In this document: positions 7,004-14,070 of the stretch, one piece after another
Numbering within the stretch: position 1 is the stretch's first letter
Layout: each line of letters begins with the position of its first letter
Source: Sphingomonadaceae bacterium
GTDB lineage: Bacteria > Pseudomonadota > Alphaproteobacteria > Sphingomonadales > Sphingomonadaceae
Length of the DNA stretch: 37,914 nt
Assembly (NCBI GenBank): GCA_947476425.1
Contig: CANJQJ010000029.1
Location: 1-37,914 of the forward strand
Direction: 5' to 3'
Position numbers and translations under genes: made by a program
Notes under the pieces: model-generated
Told to the model about the DNA's origin: nothing
The model's database searches: none
Seen by the model: only the letters and a program-made list of their open reading frames with translations

Positions 7004-8142
7004 CCCTCGACGTCGAAGCGCTGCTTGCCGAGGCTCGGGCAGCAACCGGCCTCGATGATTTCGGCGACGCGAACTTTCGCCACGGATTGGAGCGGCTCGT
7101 CGCCTCGATCAATGGCGAGAGCCGGCTGACACCGGCCGGCGCGGCGACCAATCATGGGGCAATCGTCGCCAACCTGGTCAATCGCCTGCAGATCGAGGAC
7201 TGGTATCGCCGCCATCCCGAGATCGAGGACCAGCAGATCGTGGAGCCGCTGTTCGTCGTCGGCCTTCCGCGCACCGGGGGTACCGCGCTTGGCCAGATGC
7301 TTGCCTCGGATCCGGCCAATCGCTCGCTGCTCGCCTGGGAGGCGATGCAGCCCTGTCCGCCGCCGGATCCAGCTACAATCGCAAGCGATCCCCGCATCGC
7401 GCTGTTTCGCGAGCGCATGGAGCAATATCGCGATGTCGCGCCCGGGACGTGGGAGGCGTTGCCGGTCCACGAAACGATGCAATCGGAATGCTTCTTTCTG
7501 CTCGACATGGCGTTCGCCTCGGCCGCGGTCGATGCCGTGGCGCACACCCCGTCCTATATCGACTGGGTGCTCCAGCCCGACCTGCCCGAGATCGACTCCG
7601 CCTATCGCTATCATCGGCGGATATTGAAGCTGCTCCAGTGGCGGATGCCGCCGCGGCGATGGGTGCTGCGCGCGCCGCTCCACAGCCTTGCCATGGATGC
7701 GCTTGACCGGGTCTATCCGGACGCACGCTTTGTTATGACCCACCGCGATCCAGCAAAGGCCCTGCCGTCGGTGGCGCTGCTGATGCACTATAGCCGGGAG
7801 ACGCTGCTGGAAGATCCGGCGCCCGCGATCCTCGGGCCGATGCTGGTCGATCGCTGGGAACTGGCGATGCACCGCCTGCTCGCGTTTCGCGATCGCGTTG
7901 GCGAGGCGCGTTTCCTCGATGTCGCGCATCGTGACCAGATCGTCGATCCGATCCCCCGGATCCGCGCGCTCTATGCGCAGCTCGGCTGGGATTTCGAAGG
8001 CATGGAGACGCGGATCGCGGCGTGGCAGGATCAGCATCCCAAGGGCAGCCACCGGCCCGATCCGGCTTTTTTCGGGATGAATGTCGACGAGATCGGGCGG
8101 CGTTTTGAATTTTATCGCACGCGCTTCGGGGACTGGTTTTGA
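7000..8142 (+). CDS. Sulfotransferase family protein
   Basis: A 380-residue P-loop protein. FVVGLPRTGGTALGQML at about residues 85-101 is the 5'-phosphosulfate-binding loop of PAPS sulfotransferases, and VYPDARFVMTHRDPAKALPS is the 3'-phosphate-binding region. The N-terminal 80 residues form a helical extension often seen in Sulfotransfer_3-type proteins of actinobacteria and sphingomonads. Known relatives transfer sulfate from PAPS to an alcohol or sugar, but many have no known activity. I chose the ATG at 7000, which overlaps the epimerase stop by four bases, because residues before it do not resemble the family. Pairing with an SDR suggests modification of one small molecule by both enzymes. 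The DUF1330 gene converges on it 10 bases later. Confidence 0.82.
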   Translation: MTLDVEALLAEARAATGLDDFGDANFRHGLERLVASINGESRLTPAGAATNHGAIVANLVNRLQIEDWYRRHPEIEDQQIVEPLFVVGLPRTGGTALGQMLASDPANRSLLAWEAMQPCPPPDPATIASDPRIALFRERMEQYRDVAPGTWEALPVHETMQSECFFLLDMAFASAAVDAVAHTPSYIDWVLQPDLPEIDSAYRYHRRILKLLQWRMPPRRWVLRAPLHSLAMDALDRVYPDARFVMTHRDPAKALPSVALLMHYSRETLLEDPAPAILGPMLVDRWELAMHRLLAFRDRVGEARFLDVAHRDQIVDPIPRIRALYAQLGWDFEGMETRIAAWQDQHPKGSHRPDPAFFGMNVDEIGRRFEFYRTRFGDWF

Positions 8143-8152
8143 CGGAAATCCT

Positions 8153-8449
8153 TCAGGCTTGGTCCATGCCCGGGAAGATTATCACGAACGGCGTCTTGCC
8201 GGCGGCGTGGCGGAAGGGAATGGCGGCCTGGTAGGCGTCGGAATCATACCAGCGCTGAGCATCGTCGAGCGTCTTGAACTTGAGCATGATCAAGGTGCTG
8301 CCCGGGAACTGGCCTTCCAGCGTTTTAGGGGCTTCGGCGACGGTGACCTCGACGTCCTGTCCCTGCAGCGAGACGAAACCCTGTGCGGAATATTTCTGGT
8401 AGATTTCCAGATCGCGCTTATCAACGCATGCAAGTACATAGCCGCTCAT
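8153..8449 (-). CDS. DUF1330 family protein
   Basis: A 98-residue protein of the DUF1330 family, a dimeric alpha/beta barrel related to EthD and antibiotic-monooxygenase folds. Characteristic parts are the N-terminal GYVLACVDKRDLEIYQKY, the middle VVEG-like strand (VEVTVAEAPKTLEG), STLIMLKFKTLDDAQRWYDSDAYQAA and a terminal FVIIFPGM. No enzymatic activity is established for the family. I chose ATG 8449 because GGAG lies 6 bases before it; the adjacent ATG at 8452 leaves too little space. It is divergent from the flavoenzyme gene about 200 bases away, and the two may share regulation. Confidence 0.85.
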   Translation of the reverse strand: MSGYVLACVDKRDLEIYQKYSAQGFVSLQGQDVEVTVAEAPKTLEGQFPGSTLIMLKFKTLDDAQRWYDSDAYQAAIPFRHAAGKTPFVIIFPGMDQA

Positions 8450-8655
8450 CATCGTCTCCCTGGTTTTTCGAATTGGCTCATAGGTGGCTTCGCGGGGTCG
8501 CGATGTAAACCCGAACCGGCGCAGACTTTACTCTCGTCAAACGATATCGGCGGACGTTGCATTGATCCCGTTCCGGCCCGGCTGATACAGCGTCCGGGAC
8601 AATTCCGCGGTCTTTCATCGAAATTTCGCGGCAGAATAATTCCAGGAGAGTGATG
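8450..8655. other. Divergent promoter region between the DUF1330 gene and the flavoenzyme gene
   Basis: These 206 bases separate two divergently transcribed genes and must hold both promoters. I see no clear palindrome, -35/-10 pair or riboswitch-like structure. The only firm signal is the ribosome binding site of the flavoenzyme at 8644-8650. Confidence 0.5.
8644..8650 (+). promoter_or_regulatory. Ribosome binding site fixing the flavoenzyme start
   Basis: AGGAGAG precedes a run of possible starts (GTG 8650, ATG 8653, ATG 8656). GTG 8650 overlaps the site and ATG 8653 is only four bases from AGGAG, so ATG 8656, seven bases away, is the best start. Confidence 0.6.
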
Positions 8656-10623
8656 ATGACGGCATTCCAGCACCTGTTCAGCCCGCTGAAGATCGGCAAT
8701 CTCGACATTTCCAACCGTATCTTCATGTCGCCGCACGGGATGATCGGGCTTGGCATCGGCACCGACAACCAGGTTGGCTATTTCGAGGCGCGCGCTAAGG
8801 GTGGTGCGGGCTTCATGGGGATTGCAAGCTGCCAGGTCATGCCTGAGCCGCTCGTTCCCGAAGGCCTGTTCCTGCGTGCTTATGCCCGCGAGGAAATTCC
8901 TGCGATCAGCAAGATCGTCAAGGCCAGCCAGAAGCATGGCGCCAAGATCTACGTCCAGGGCGTCTGGATGCAGGCCAATCCAGCATTGGCGCAACCTTCG
9001 GGCATCGCGCCGCATACCGTGCTCAGCGACAGCCAGCCACGCTCGATGACGATCGAAGAGATCCAGGTGCTGATCGAGGCGCATATCGTCGCCGCGACCC
9101 ATGCCCAGGAAGCGGGCGCTGACGGGTTCGAGATGCCGATCAGTGGCGGGGCCGGCCTGCAGACCTTCACCTCGAATCTCTACAACCAGCGCACCGACCG
9201 ATATGGCGGAAATCTCGAAAATCGCATGCGCGCCATCATCGAGATCATCGACGGCATCGAGAAGCGCTGCGGCCCCGATTTCGCGCTCGGCTTCGCAGTA
9301 AATGCCGATGAATCGACTCTCGGCGGCAACGGTCTCTCGGAAGGTATCGCGATCTGCAAGATGCTCGAAGCCACCGGCAAGGTCGATTGGCTCCGCATCA
9401 CCGCGCGAGGCCAGAAGCCACAGATGACGCATTACCATTATCCGTCGTCCTACATGGGCCAGGGAACGCATCTCTACGCCTCGGAAGAGGTCAAGAAGGC
9501 GGTCAGCATCCCGGTCGCTTCGGGCGGGCGCATACTCACCCCGGAATTCGCCGAGCAAGCGCTGATCGACGGTAAGGTCGACATGGTGTTCATGGCTCGC
9601 TCGTTCATCGCGGATCCGCAGTGGGTCAGCAAGGTGAGGGCAGGCAAGACCGAGGAAATCCGGGCATGCATCGGCGACCTCGAGGGCTGCTTCATGCGCT
9701 CGCTGGTCGGTCAGGCGGTCGGTTGCACGGTCAATCCCGAGATCGGCCAGGAACATGTCGCGCTTATCCCGGCCGAAAAGCCCAAGAAGGTGGTGATCGC
9801 CGGTGGCGGTGTCGCTGGCATGCAGGCGGCGATGGTCGCCGCACAGCGCGGGCACAAGGTTACGCTGTTCGAGAAGCGCGATGAGCTCGGGGGCCATATC
9901 GTCTACCAGGCGAAACTGCCGGGCCTCGAGGATCGTGCCGACATCGCTCGCTGGCTGACCGACCAGATCAAGAAGCTTGGCGTCGACGTGCGCATGAACG
10001 CCGAGGCGACCCCCGAAGCGATCGCCGCGATCGGGGCGGATGCCGTGGTGGTGGCGACAGGCGCGACCTACTCGCGGACCGGCACCAGCAAGATGCAACT
10101 CTTTCCAGTCGTGGGCCACGACATCGGCCATGGCTATGTGCTGACTCCGGAAGACCTGTTGCTCGACCATGGCCGCGTCGGGAAAAAGGTCGTGGTCTAT
10201 GACAATACGAGCTACGAAGTCGGCCCCGGCATTGCCGAGCTGCTCGCCGACCAGGGCAAGGAAGTCATCTTCATTACGATCGACCATGGCTTCGCCGAAT
10301 CGGTGAAGGATATCGGCATCAACAAGGTGATCGCGAAGCGCCTCCTGCCCAAGGTGACCTTTATGCCGACGACCCAGATGAACAAGATCGATGTCGAGAA
10401 GATCACGCTGAAGCATTATCACACGGGCGAGGTCACCGAGCTCGAGGGGGTCGACAATGTGATCTTCGTCACCTCCAAGCCGCCGACCGAAGAACTCTAT
10501 CATGCGATGATCGGCAAGGTGCCGGAGTTGCACATCATCGGCGATGCCCGCGAAGCACGCTGGAGCGTGTTTGCGACCGACGAGGCGATCAAGGACGGGC
10601 GGCGCATCGGGTTGCTGCTGTAA
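8656..10623 (+). CDS. Old Yellow Enzyme / 2,4-dienoyl-CoA reductase-like flavoenzyme with altered Fe-S and catalytic residues
   Basis: A 655-residue multidomain flavoenzyme. Residues 1-330 form the FMN TIM barrel (FSPLKIGNLDISNRIFMSPHG; NQRTDRYGGNLENRMR at 177-192; VASGGRIL near 288-294). Residues 338-357 are the Fe-S region, and residues 378 on hold an NAD/FAD module (VVIAGGGVAGMQAA). The layout matches FadH and trimethylamine dehydrogenase. Two differences stand out. The cysteine series C-x2-C-x3-C-x11-C is kept as C338, C345 and C357, but the second position is D341. The tyrosine of FadH (in GSEGYL) aligns with A166. The protein may hold an Asp-ligated 4Fe-4S or a 3Fe-4S cluster and should differ in substrate or proton donor. 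It is followed by a GC-rich hairpin, so probably monocistronic. Confidence 0.85.
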   Translation: MTAFQHLFSPLKIGNLDISNRIFMSPHGMIGLGIGTDNQVGYFEARAKGGAGFMGIASCQVMPEPLVPEGLFLRAYAREEIPAISKIVKASQKHGAKIYVQGVWMQANPALAQPSGIAPHTVLSDSQPRSMTIEEIQVLIEAHIVAATHAQEAGADGFEMPISGGAGLQTFTSNLYNQRTDRYGGNLENRMRAIIEIIDGIEKRCGPDFALGFAVNADESTLGGNGLSEGIAICKMLEATGKVDWLRITARGQKPQMTHYHYPSSYMGQGTHLYASEEVKKAVSIPVASGGRILTPEFAEQALIDGKVDMVFMARSFIADPQWVSKVRAGKTEEIRACIGDLEGCFMRSLVGQAVGCTVNPEIGQEHVALIPAEKPKKVVIAGGGVAGMQAAMVAAQRGHKVTLFEKRDELGGHIVYQAKLPGLEDRADIARWLTDQIKKLGVDVRMNAEATPEAIAAIGADAVVVATGATYSRTGTSKMQLFPVVGHDIGHGYVLTPEDLLLDHGRVGKKVVVYDNTSYEVGPGIAELLADQGKEVIFITIDHGFAESVKDIGINKVIAKRLLPKVTFMPTTQMNKIDVEKITLKHYHTGEVTELEGVDNVIFVTSKPPTEELYHAMIGKVPELHIIGDAREARWSVFATDEAIKDGRRIGLLL

Positions 10624-10637
10624 GCGGGAAGCCTAAG

Positions 10638-10658
10638 CCCCTCCCTTGCAGGGAGGGG
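10638..10658. terminator. GC-rich hairpin after the flavoenzyme gene
   Basis: CCCCTCCC and GGGAGGGG form a perfect 8-bp stem around a 5-base loop, 14 bases after the flavoenzyme stop. GCCTA (10631-10635) and TAGGC (10669-10673) could extend it. No T-run follows, so it is at best a weak intrinsic terminator, or a dispersed intergenic repeat. Confidence 0.45.
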
Positions 10659-10682
10659 AGCGGGCGGCTAGGCCGTGCCGCG

Positions 10683-11357
10683 ATGCTGCCTGAACTCGCT
10701 CATGTTGATTGCTGGATCTTCGATCTGGACAACACGCTGTACCCGGCGTCCGCCGATTTGTTCGGTTTGATCGACGTGAAGATGGGTGCCTATATCCAGC
10801 GACTGCTGGGTTGCGATCCAGTCGAGGCCAAGCGGATCCAGAAATCCTATTTTCACGATCATGGCACGACGCTTTCCGGACTGATGATGCACCATGGCAT
10901 CGATCCGCATGATTTCCTCGACTATGTCCATAATATCGAGATGGGCTCGCTCGCCGAAGATCGGCGACTGGTGCGTGCGGTGGCAGACCTGCCGGGGCGC
11001 AAGCTCATCTTCACCAATGGCGATGCGCTTTACGCGGGACGCGTGCTGGGAGCGCTCGGCCTCTCCGATAGCTTCGAGGCGATCCACGACATTCACGCCT
11101 GTGCCTACCAGCCGAAGCCCCATCCAGAAAGCTATGCCGGGATGATAGCGCGTTTCGCCATTAACCCCTCGACCGCGCTGTTCGTCGAGGATATGGCGCG
11201 CAACCTGAAGCCCGCGAAGGCGCTCGGGATGACGACGGCCTGGGTCAACAACGGCTCGGAACGCGGCGACCATGAGGCGCATCCGGATTTCATCGATTAT
11301 GAGATCAGCGACGTCGGGCAATGGCTCGACGACATATTGGGAACGGACAGGGCATGA
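10683..11357 (+). CDS. HAD-superfamily phosphatase, pyrimidine 5'-nucleotidase type
   Basis: A 224-residue HAD hydrolase. Motif I is FDLDNTLYP with D14 as nucleophile and D16 as acid/base. Motif II is KLIFTNGDA, motif III the lysine in [10 protein letters not shown], and motif [11 protein letters not shown]. The spacing and the DNTLYP signature match the SDT1/pyrimidine 5'-nucleotidase branch, which dephosphorylates UMP, CMP or related phosphates. The all-alpha cap between motifs I and II fits class IA. Its stop overlaps the dapD start (ATGA), so the two are co-translated; genes of this type often precede dapD in alphaproteobacteria. A link to lysine or succinyl metabolism is not evident. Confidence 0.85.
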   Translation: MLPELAHVDCWIFDLDNTLYPASADLFGLIDVKMGAYIQRLLGCDPVEAKRIQKSYFHDHGTTLSGLMMHHGIDPHDFLDYVHNIEMGSLAEDRRLVRAVADLPGRKLIFTNGDALYAGRVLGALGLSDSFEAIHDIHACAYQPKPHPESYAGMIARFAINPSTALFVEDMARNLKPAKALGMTTAWVNNGSERGDHEAHPDFIDYEISDVGQWLDDILGTDRA

Positions 11358-12193
11358 GCGCAGACTTGCAGGCGGTGATCGAAAAGGCATGGGACGAGCG
11401 CGACGGCATCGGTTTCGACACCCGTGGGGCGGTCCGCGAGGCCGTCGAGACTGCGCTGTCCGCGATCGACGCGGGCAAACGCCGCGTTGCTGAGAAGATC
11501 GACGGCAGCTGGGTCGTCCATCAATGGCTCAAGAAGGCGGTCCTGCTTTCGTTCCGGCTCAACGACAACAGCTTAGTCTCGAACGCACCCGGCGAAGGGC
11601 ATTGGTGGGACAAGGTGCCGTCGAAATTTTCCGGCTGGGGCGAGGCGGAGTTCCGGAACGCAGGTTTTCGCGCGGTACCGGGATCCGTGGTCCGGCGCGG
11701 CGCGCATGTGGCCAAGGGCGTCGTGCTCATGCCGAGCTTCGTCAATATCGGCGCATTCGTCGACGAGGGCACGATGGTCGATACCTGGACGACGGTCGGC
11801 AGCTGTGCGCAGATCGGCAAGAATGTCCATCTGTCAGGTGGCGTCGGGATCGGCGGCGTGCTCGAGCCGCTGCAGGCCAATCCGGTGGTGATCGAGGATA
11901 ACTGCTTTATCGGCGCGCGTTCGGAGGTTGCCGAAGGGGTGATCGTCGAAGAGGGCGCGGTGCTTTCGATGGGCGTGTATCTCGGCGCATCGACCAAGAT
12001 CGTCGACCGGACGACCGGCGAGGTGTTCGTTGGCCGGGTCCCATCCTATTCGGTCGTGGTACCTGGCGCGCTGCCGGGCAAGCCGTTGCCGGACGGGTCG
12101 GCGGGTCCGTCACTTTATTGCGCGGTGATCGTTAAGCGAGTCGATGCACAGACGCGTGCGAAGACTGGCATCAACGAATTGCTCCGGGATTGA
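11354..12193 (+). CDS. dapD: 2,3,4,5-tetrahydropyridine-2,6-dicarboxylate N-succinyltransferase
   Basis: A 279-residue left-handed beta-helix enzyme of the succinylase branch of lysine and meso-diaminopimelate synthesis. It transfers succinyl from succinyl-CoA to tetrahydrodipicolinate in the cytoplasm. The N-terminal helical domain is followed by hexapeptide repeats: [60 protein letters not shown] and [16 protein letters not shown], all typical DapD segments. Length fits the family. The start at 11354 overlaps the stop of the HAD gene; 11321 is an upstream in-frame alternative inside that gene and is unlikely. The Gre-like gene follows after 13 bases. Confidence 0.97.
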   Translation: MSADLQAVIEKAWDERDGIGFDTRGAVREAVETALSAIDAGKRRVAEKIDGSWVVHQWLKKAVLLSFRLNDNSLVSNAPGEGHWWDKVPSKFSGWGEAEFRNAGFRAVPGSVVRRGAHVAKGVVLMPSFVNIGAFVDEGTMVDTWTTVGSCAQIGKNVHLSGGVGIGGVLEPLQANPVVIEDNCFIGARSEVAEGVIVEEGAVLSMGVYLGASTKIVDRTTGEVFVGRVPSYSVVVPGALPGKPLPDGSAGPSLYCAVIVKRVDAQTRAKTGINELLRD

Positions 12194-12206
12194 GGACAAA
12201 GCAGTC

Positions 12207-12674
12207 ATGAGCGTGGCGTTCCGCCGCGATAGCGACGAAGAACATCTGGAACCGAAATTCGAACTGCCGATCCCGGCAGGACCGAATCTCGTCACGCCGC
12301 GAGGATTGACGTTGATCGGCGAGCGTATCGTGGCGCTCGAATCGGCGATCGAGGCAGAGCCCGACGATACCCGTAAGGCCGCGCTAAAGCGCGACCTGCG
12401 TTACTGGAAGATCCGCCAGACCACGGCTCAGCTTGCCCCGCCCGCTGCAACGGATACGGTGAGCTTCGGCTCGCGGGTGCGGTTCGAATTGAACGGTGCC
12501 GAACGTAGCATCGATATCGTCGGGGACGATGAGGCCGAGCCGGCGGCGGGGAGGATCGCCTTCTCGGCGCCGCTGGCGCGAGCGCTGATCGGCGGGGCTG
12601 AGGGCGACTTGCTCGATTTTGGAGGCAAGGAAGAGGCGATCGAGATATTGGCGGTCGGGCCGATACCGGACTGA
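12207..12674 (+). CDS. GreA/GreB-family transcription elongation factor-like protein
   Basis: A 155-residue protein with the two-part Gre layout: an N-terminal helical hairpin (LTLIGERIVALESAIEAE through KRDLRYWKIRQTTAQ) and a C-terminal FKBP-like domain (DTVSFGSRVRFELNGAERSIDIVGDDEAEP, then the APLARALIGGAEGDLLDF segment). Gre factors insert the coiled-coil tip into the RNA polymerase secondary channel and stimulate cleavage of backtracked RNA through two acidic residues. Here the tip carries EAEPDD, so acidic residues are present. The N-terminal 30 residues are not typical. This is probably a sphingomonad-type paralogue rather than the main GreA. It lies 13 bases after dapD and is convergent with the membrane gene downstream. 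Confidence 0.8.
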   Translation: MSVAFRRDSDEEHLEPKFELPIPAGPNLVTPRGLTLIGERIVALESAIEAEPDDTRKAALKRDLRYWKIRQTTAQLAPPAATDTVSFGSRVRFELNGAERSIDIVGDDEAEPAAGRIAFSAPLARALIGGAEGDLLDFGGKEEAIEILAVGPIPD

Positions 12675-12690
12675 AGAGGTCGGCGAGCGA

Positions 12691-14070
12691 TCAGAGGGCC
12701 AGGCACAGGACCTCGCCCGCTACGACCAGGGTAACGAATGCTGCGCCGGCGATTAATCGTGCTTTCGGCAGCGACACACCGCCTGCCAGAATATCTCCAA
12801 GCGCAAGCACGGCAGCGATCATTGCGGCCATCATAGTCCAGAGATTGTAACGCATGTCAGTCGCTACGCTGACCAGCGCATAACCGAAACCGTAGGCGAG
12901 TGCGGAGCAGGCCAAGGCGCGGATTGCTCGGCGCGATGGAAGCACATCGGATATCGCAAGCAACGCCAGTGCGACGGCGAGCCAGGTGGCGGGACGCCCG
13001 AGCGGCGACCACGCCATCCACTGCGCGGCGGCGACTATGGCGCGTGTCAGCGGATTGGGGACGAACCTTATGCCGAGATCGTTCGGTTGACTCATCAGAT
13101 AGACCGCATCCAGCGGCACATTAGGAACGAGGAAACGCCAGTTGAGGTTCAGATGCGCGATCCGGTGGCGGAGGTAGGAAATTGGCGCGCGCGATATCGC
13201 CGTGATCCAGAGGCGGGTCGCCGCGACATGATGGTGATGCGCATATTCCGCGAGGCCATTTTCGACCTCGTTGCAGGCCGGCAGATACGAGGGATTATAA
13301 TGCCCCGGGTCATAGCATAGCCTGGTCAGGCGCGCGGACTCCACGTCGTTCATCGATGGATAGGGGTTGGATCCGCCAAAGGCAGCAATCCCGCCAAGAT
13401 CGAAATTGACGAGCGAGAATATCGGTTCCGAGCGATGGGGCTGGAGGATCGCGACATTGATGAGCCAGCTCGATGCAACCAGCGTCGCGGCGCCTGCGGT
13501 AGTGACGATGATCCTGCGCGGCCATGTGGCGAGGCTGGCCACCGGGGCGAGGGCGAGCAGCAGGGGCAGCGTGGCGAACAGAGCGTTGAACCGGGTCGCG
13601 GTAGCGATGACCAATGCGACCAGTGCGATCGCGCGACCGATGGGATGGTGCTGGCCATCGTTCATGATGATGCCGGTTACCAGCACGCAGAGCGCCGCCA
13701 GCAGTGGATCCTTGAGGATGGCGCCCATCTGGCCGAACGGGATCGGTAACATTGCGACGGCGACGATCAGGATTGCCGCTGCGGTCCGGCCGTCGCGGAG
13801 GAGCCGTCGCGCGATCAGCCCGATGCCACTCCAGTAAAGCGCGATATCGAACAGCAAAATGCCGCCGGTGCCTTGATGGACACGCATGATCAGTCGCCAA
13901 AGCGCGGCGGTGACGGGCGGGTGCCAGTCGTCGTATTGGGCGGTCAGCGCCTGCCGATATTGCTCCACGGTGTCGGGCATGACGACGCCCCAGTGGAACG
14001 CGACCAGCTGTAGCGCGGCAAGCAGCAGAAGCGCGGCGAGGAGCCCAGTCTCCCGCCGCCGCGCCGTCAT
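12691..14070 (-). CDS. GT-C-like polytopic membrane protein of unknown function
   Basis: A 459-residue protein with about ten or eleven hydrophobic segments. The first periplasmic loop holds MPDTVEQYRQALTAQYDDWHPP (the acid D33 and the motif DWHPP near 48-52), an arrangement seen in GT-C-fold lipid-linked sugar transferases, where an acidic residue in loop 1 is catalytic. A large loop between the middle segments (about residues 215-300) carries two cysteines (LCYDPGHYNPSYLPAC), possibly a disulfide. I do not recognise a specific family and the GT-C call is tentative. Its ATG overlaps the last base of the gyrA stop (TGATG), so it is translated from the gyrA transcript. No signal of its own promoter is evident. 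Confidence 0.6.
   Translation of the reverse strand: MTARRRETGLLAALLLLAALQLVAFHWGVVMPDTVEQYRQALTAQYDDWHPPVTAALWRLIMRVHQGTGGILLFDIALYWSGIGLIARRLLRDGRTAAAILIVAVAMLPIPFGQMGAILKDPLLAALCVLVTGIIMNDGQHHPIGRAIALVALVIATATRFNALFATLPLLLALAPVASLATWPRRIIVTTAGAATLVASSWLINVAILQPHRSEPIFSLVNFDLGGIAAFGGSNPYPSMNDVESARLTRLCYDPGHYNPSYLPACNEVENGLAEYAHHHHVAATRLWITAISRAPISYLRHRIAHLNLNWRFLVPNVPLDAVYLMSQPNDLGIRFVPNPLTRAIVAAAQWMAWSPLGRPATWLAVALALLAISDVLPSRRAIRALACSALAYGFGYALVSVATDMRYNLWTMMAAMIAAVLALGDILAGGVSLPKARLIAGAAFVTLVVAGEVLCLAL

Noticed and set aside
6439-8052. 537-residue open frame on the minus strand
   Set aside because: Antisense to the epimerase-like and sulfotransferase-like genes, whose motifs are clear; no motif of its own.
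8449-10533. 694-residue open frame on the minus strand across the flavoenzyme gene
   Set aside because: Antisense to a well-supported multidomain flavoenzyme; composition rich in Arg, His and Asp with no recognisable domain.
12476-12495. GGTTCGAATT, resembling a tRNA T-loop
   Set aside because: It lies within the Gre-like coding region, and no acceptor stem, D-loop or anticodon arm can be built around it.
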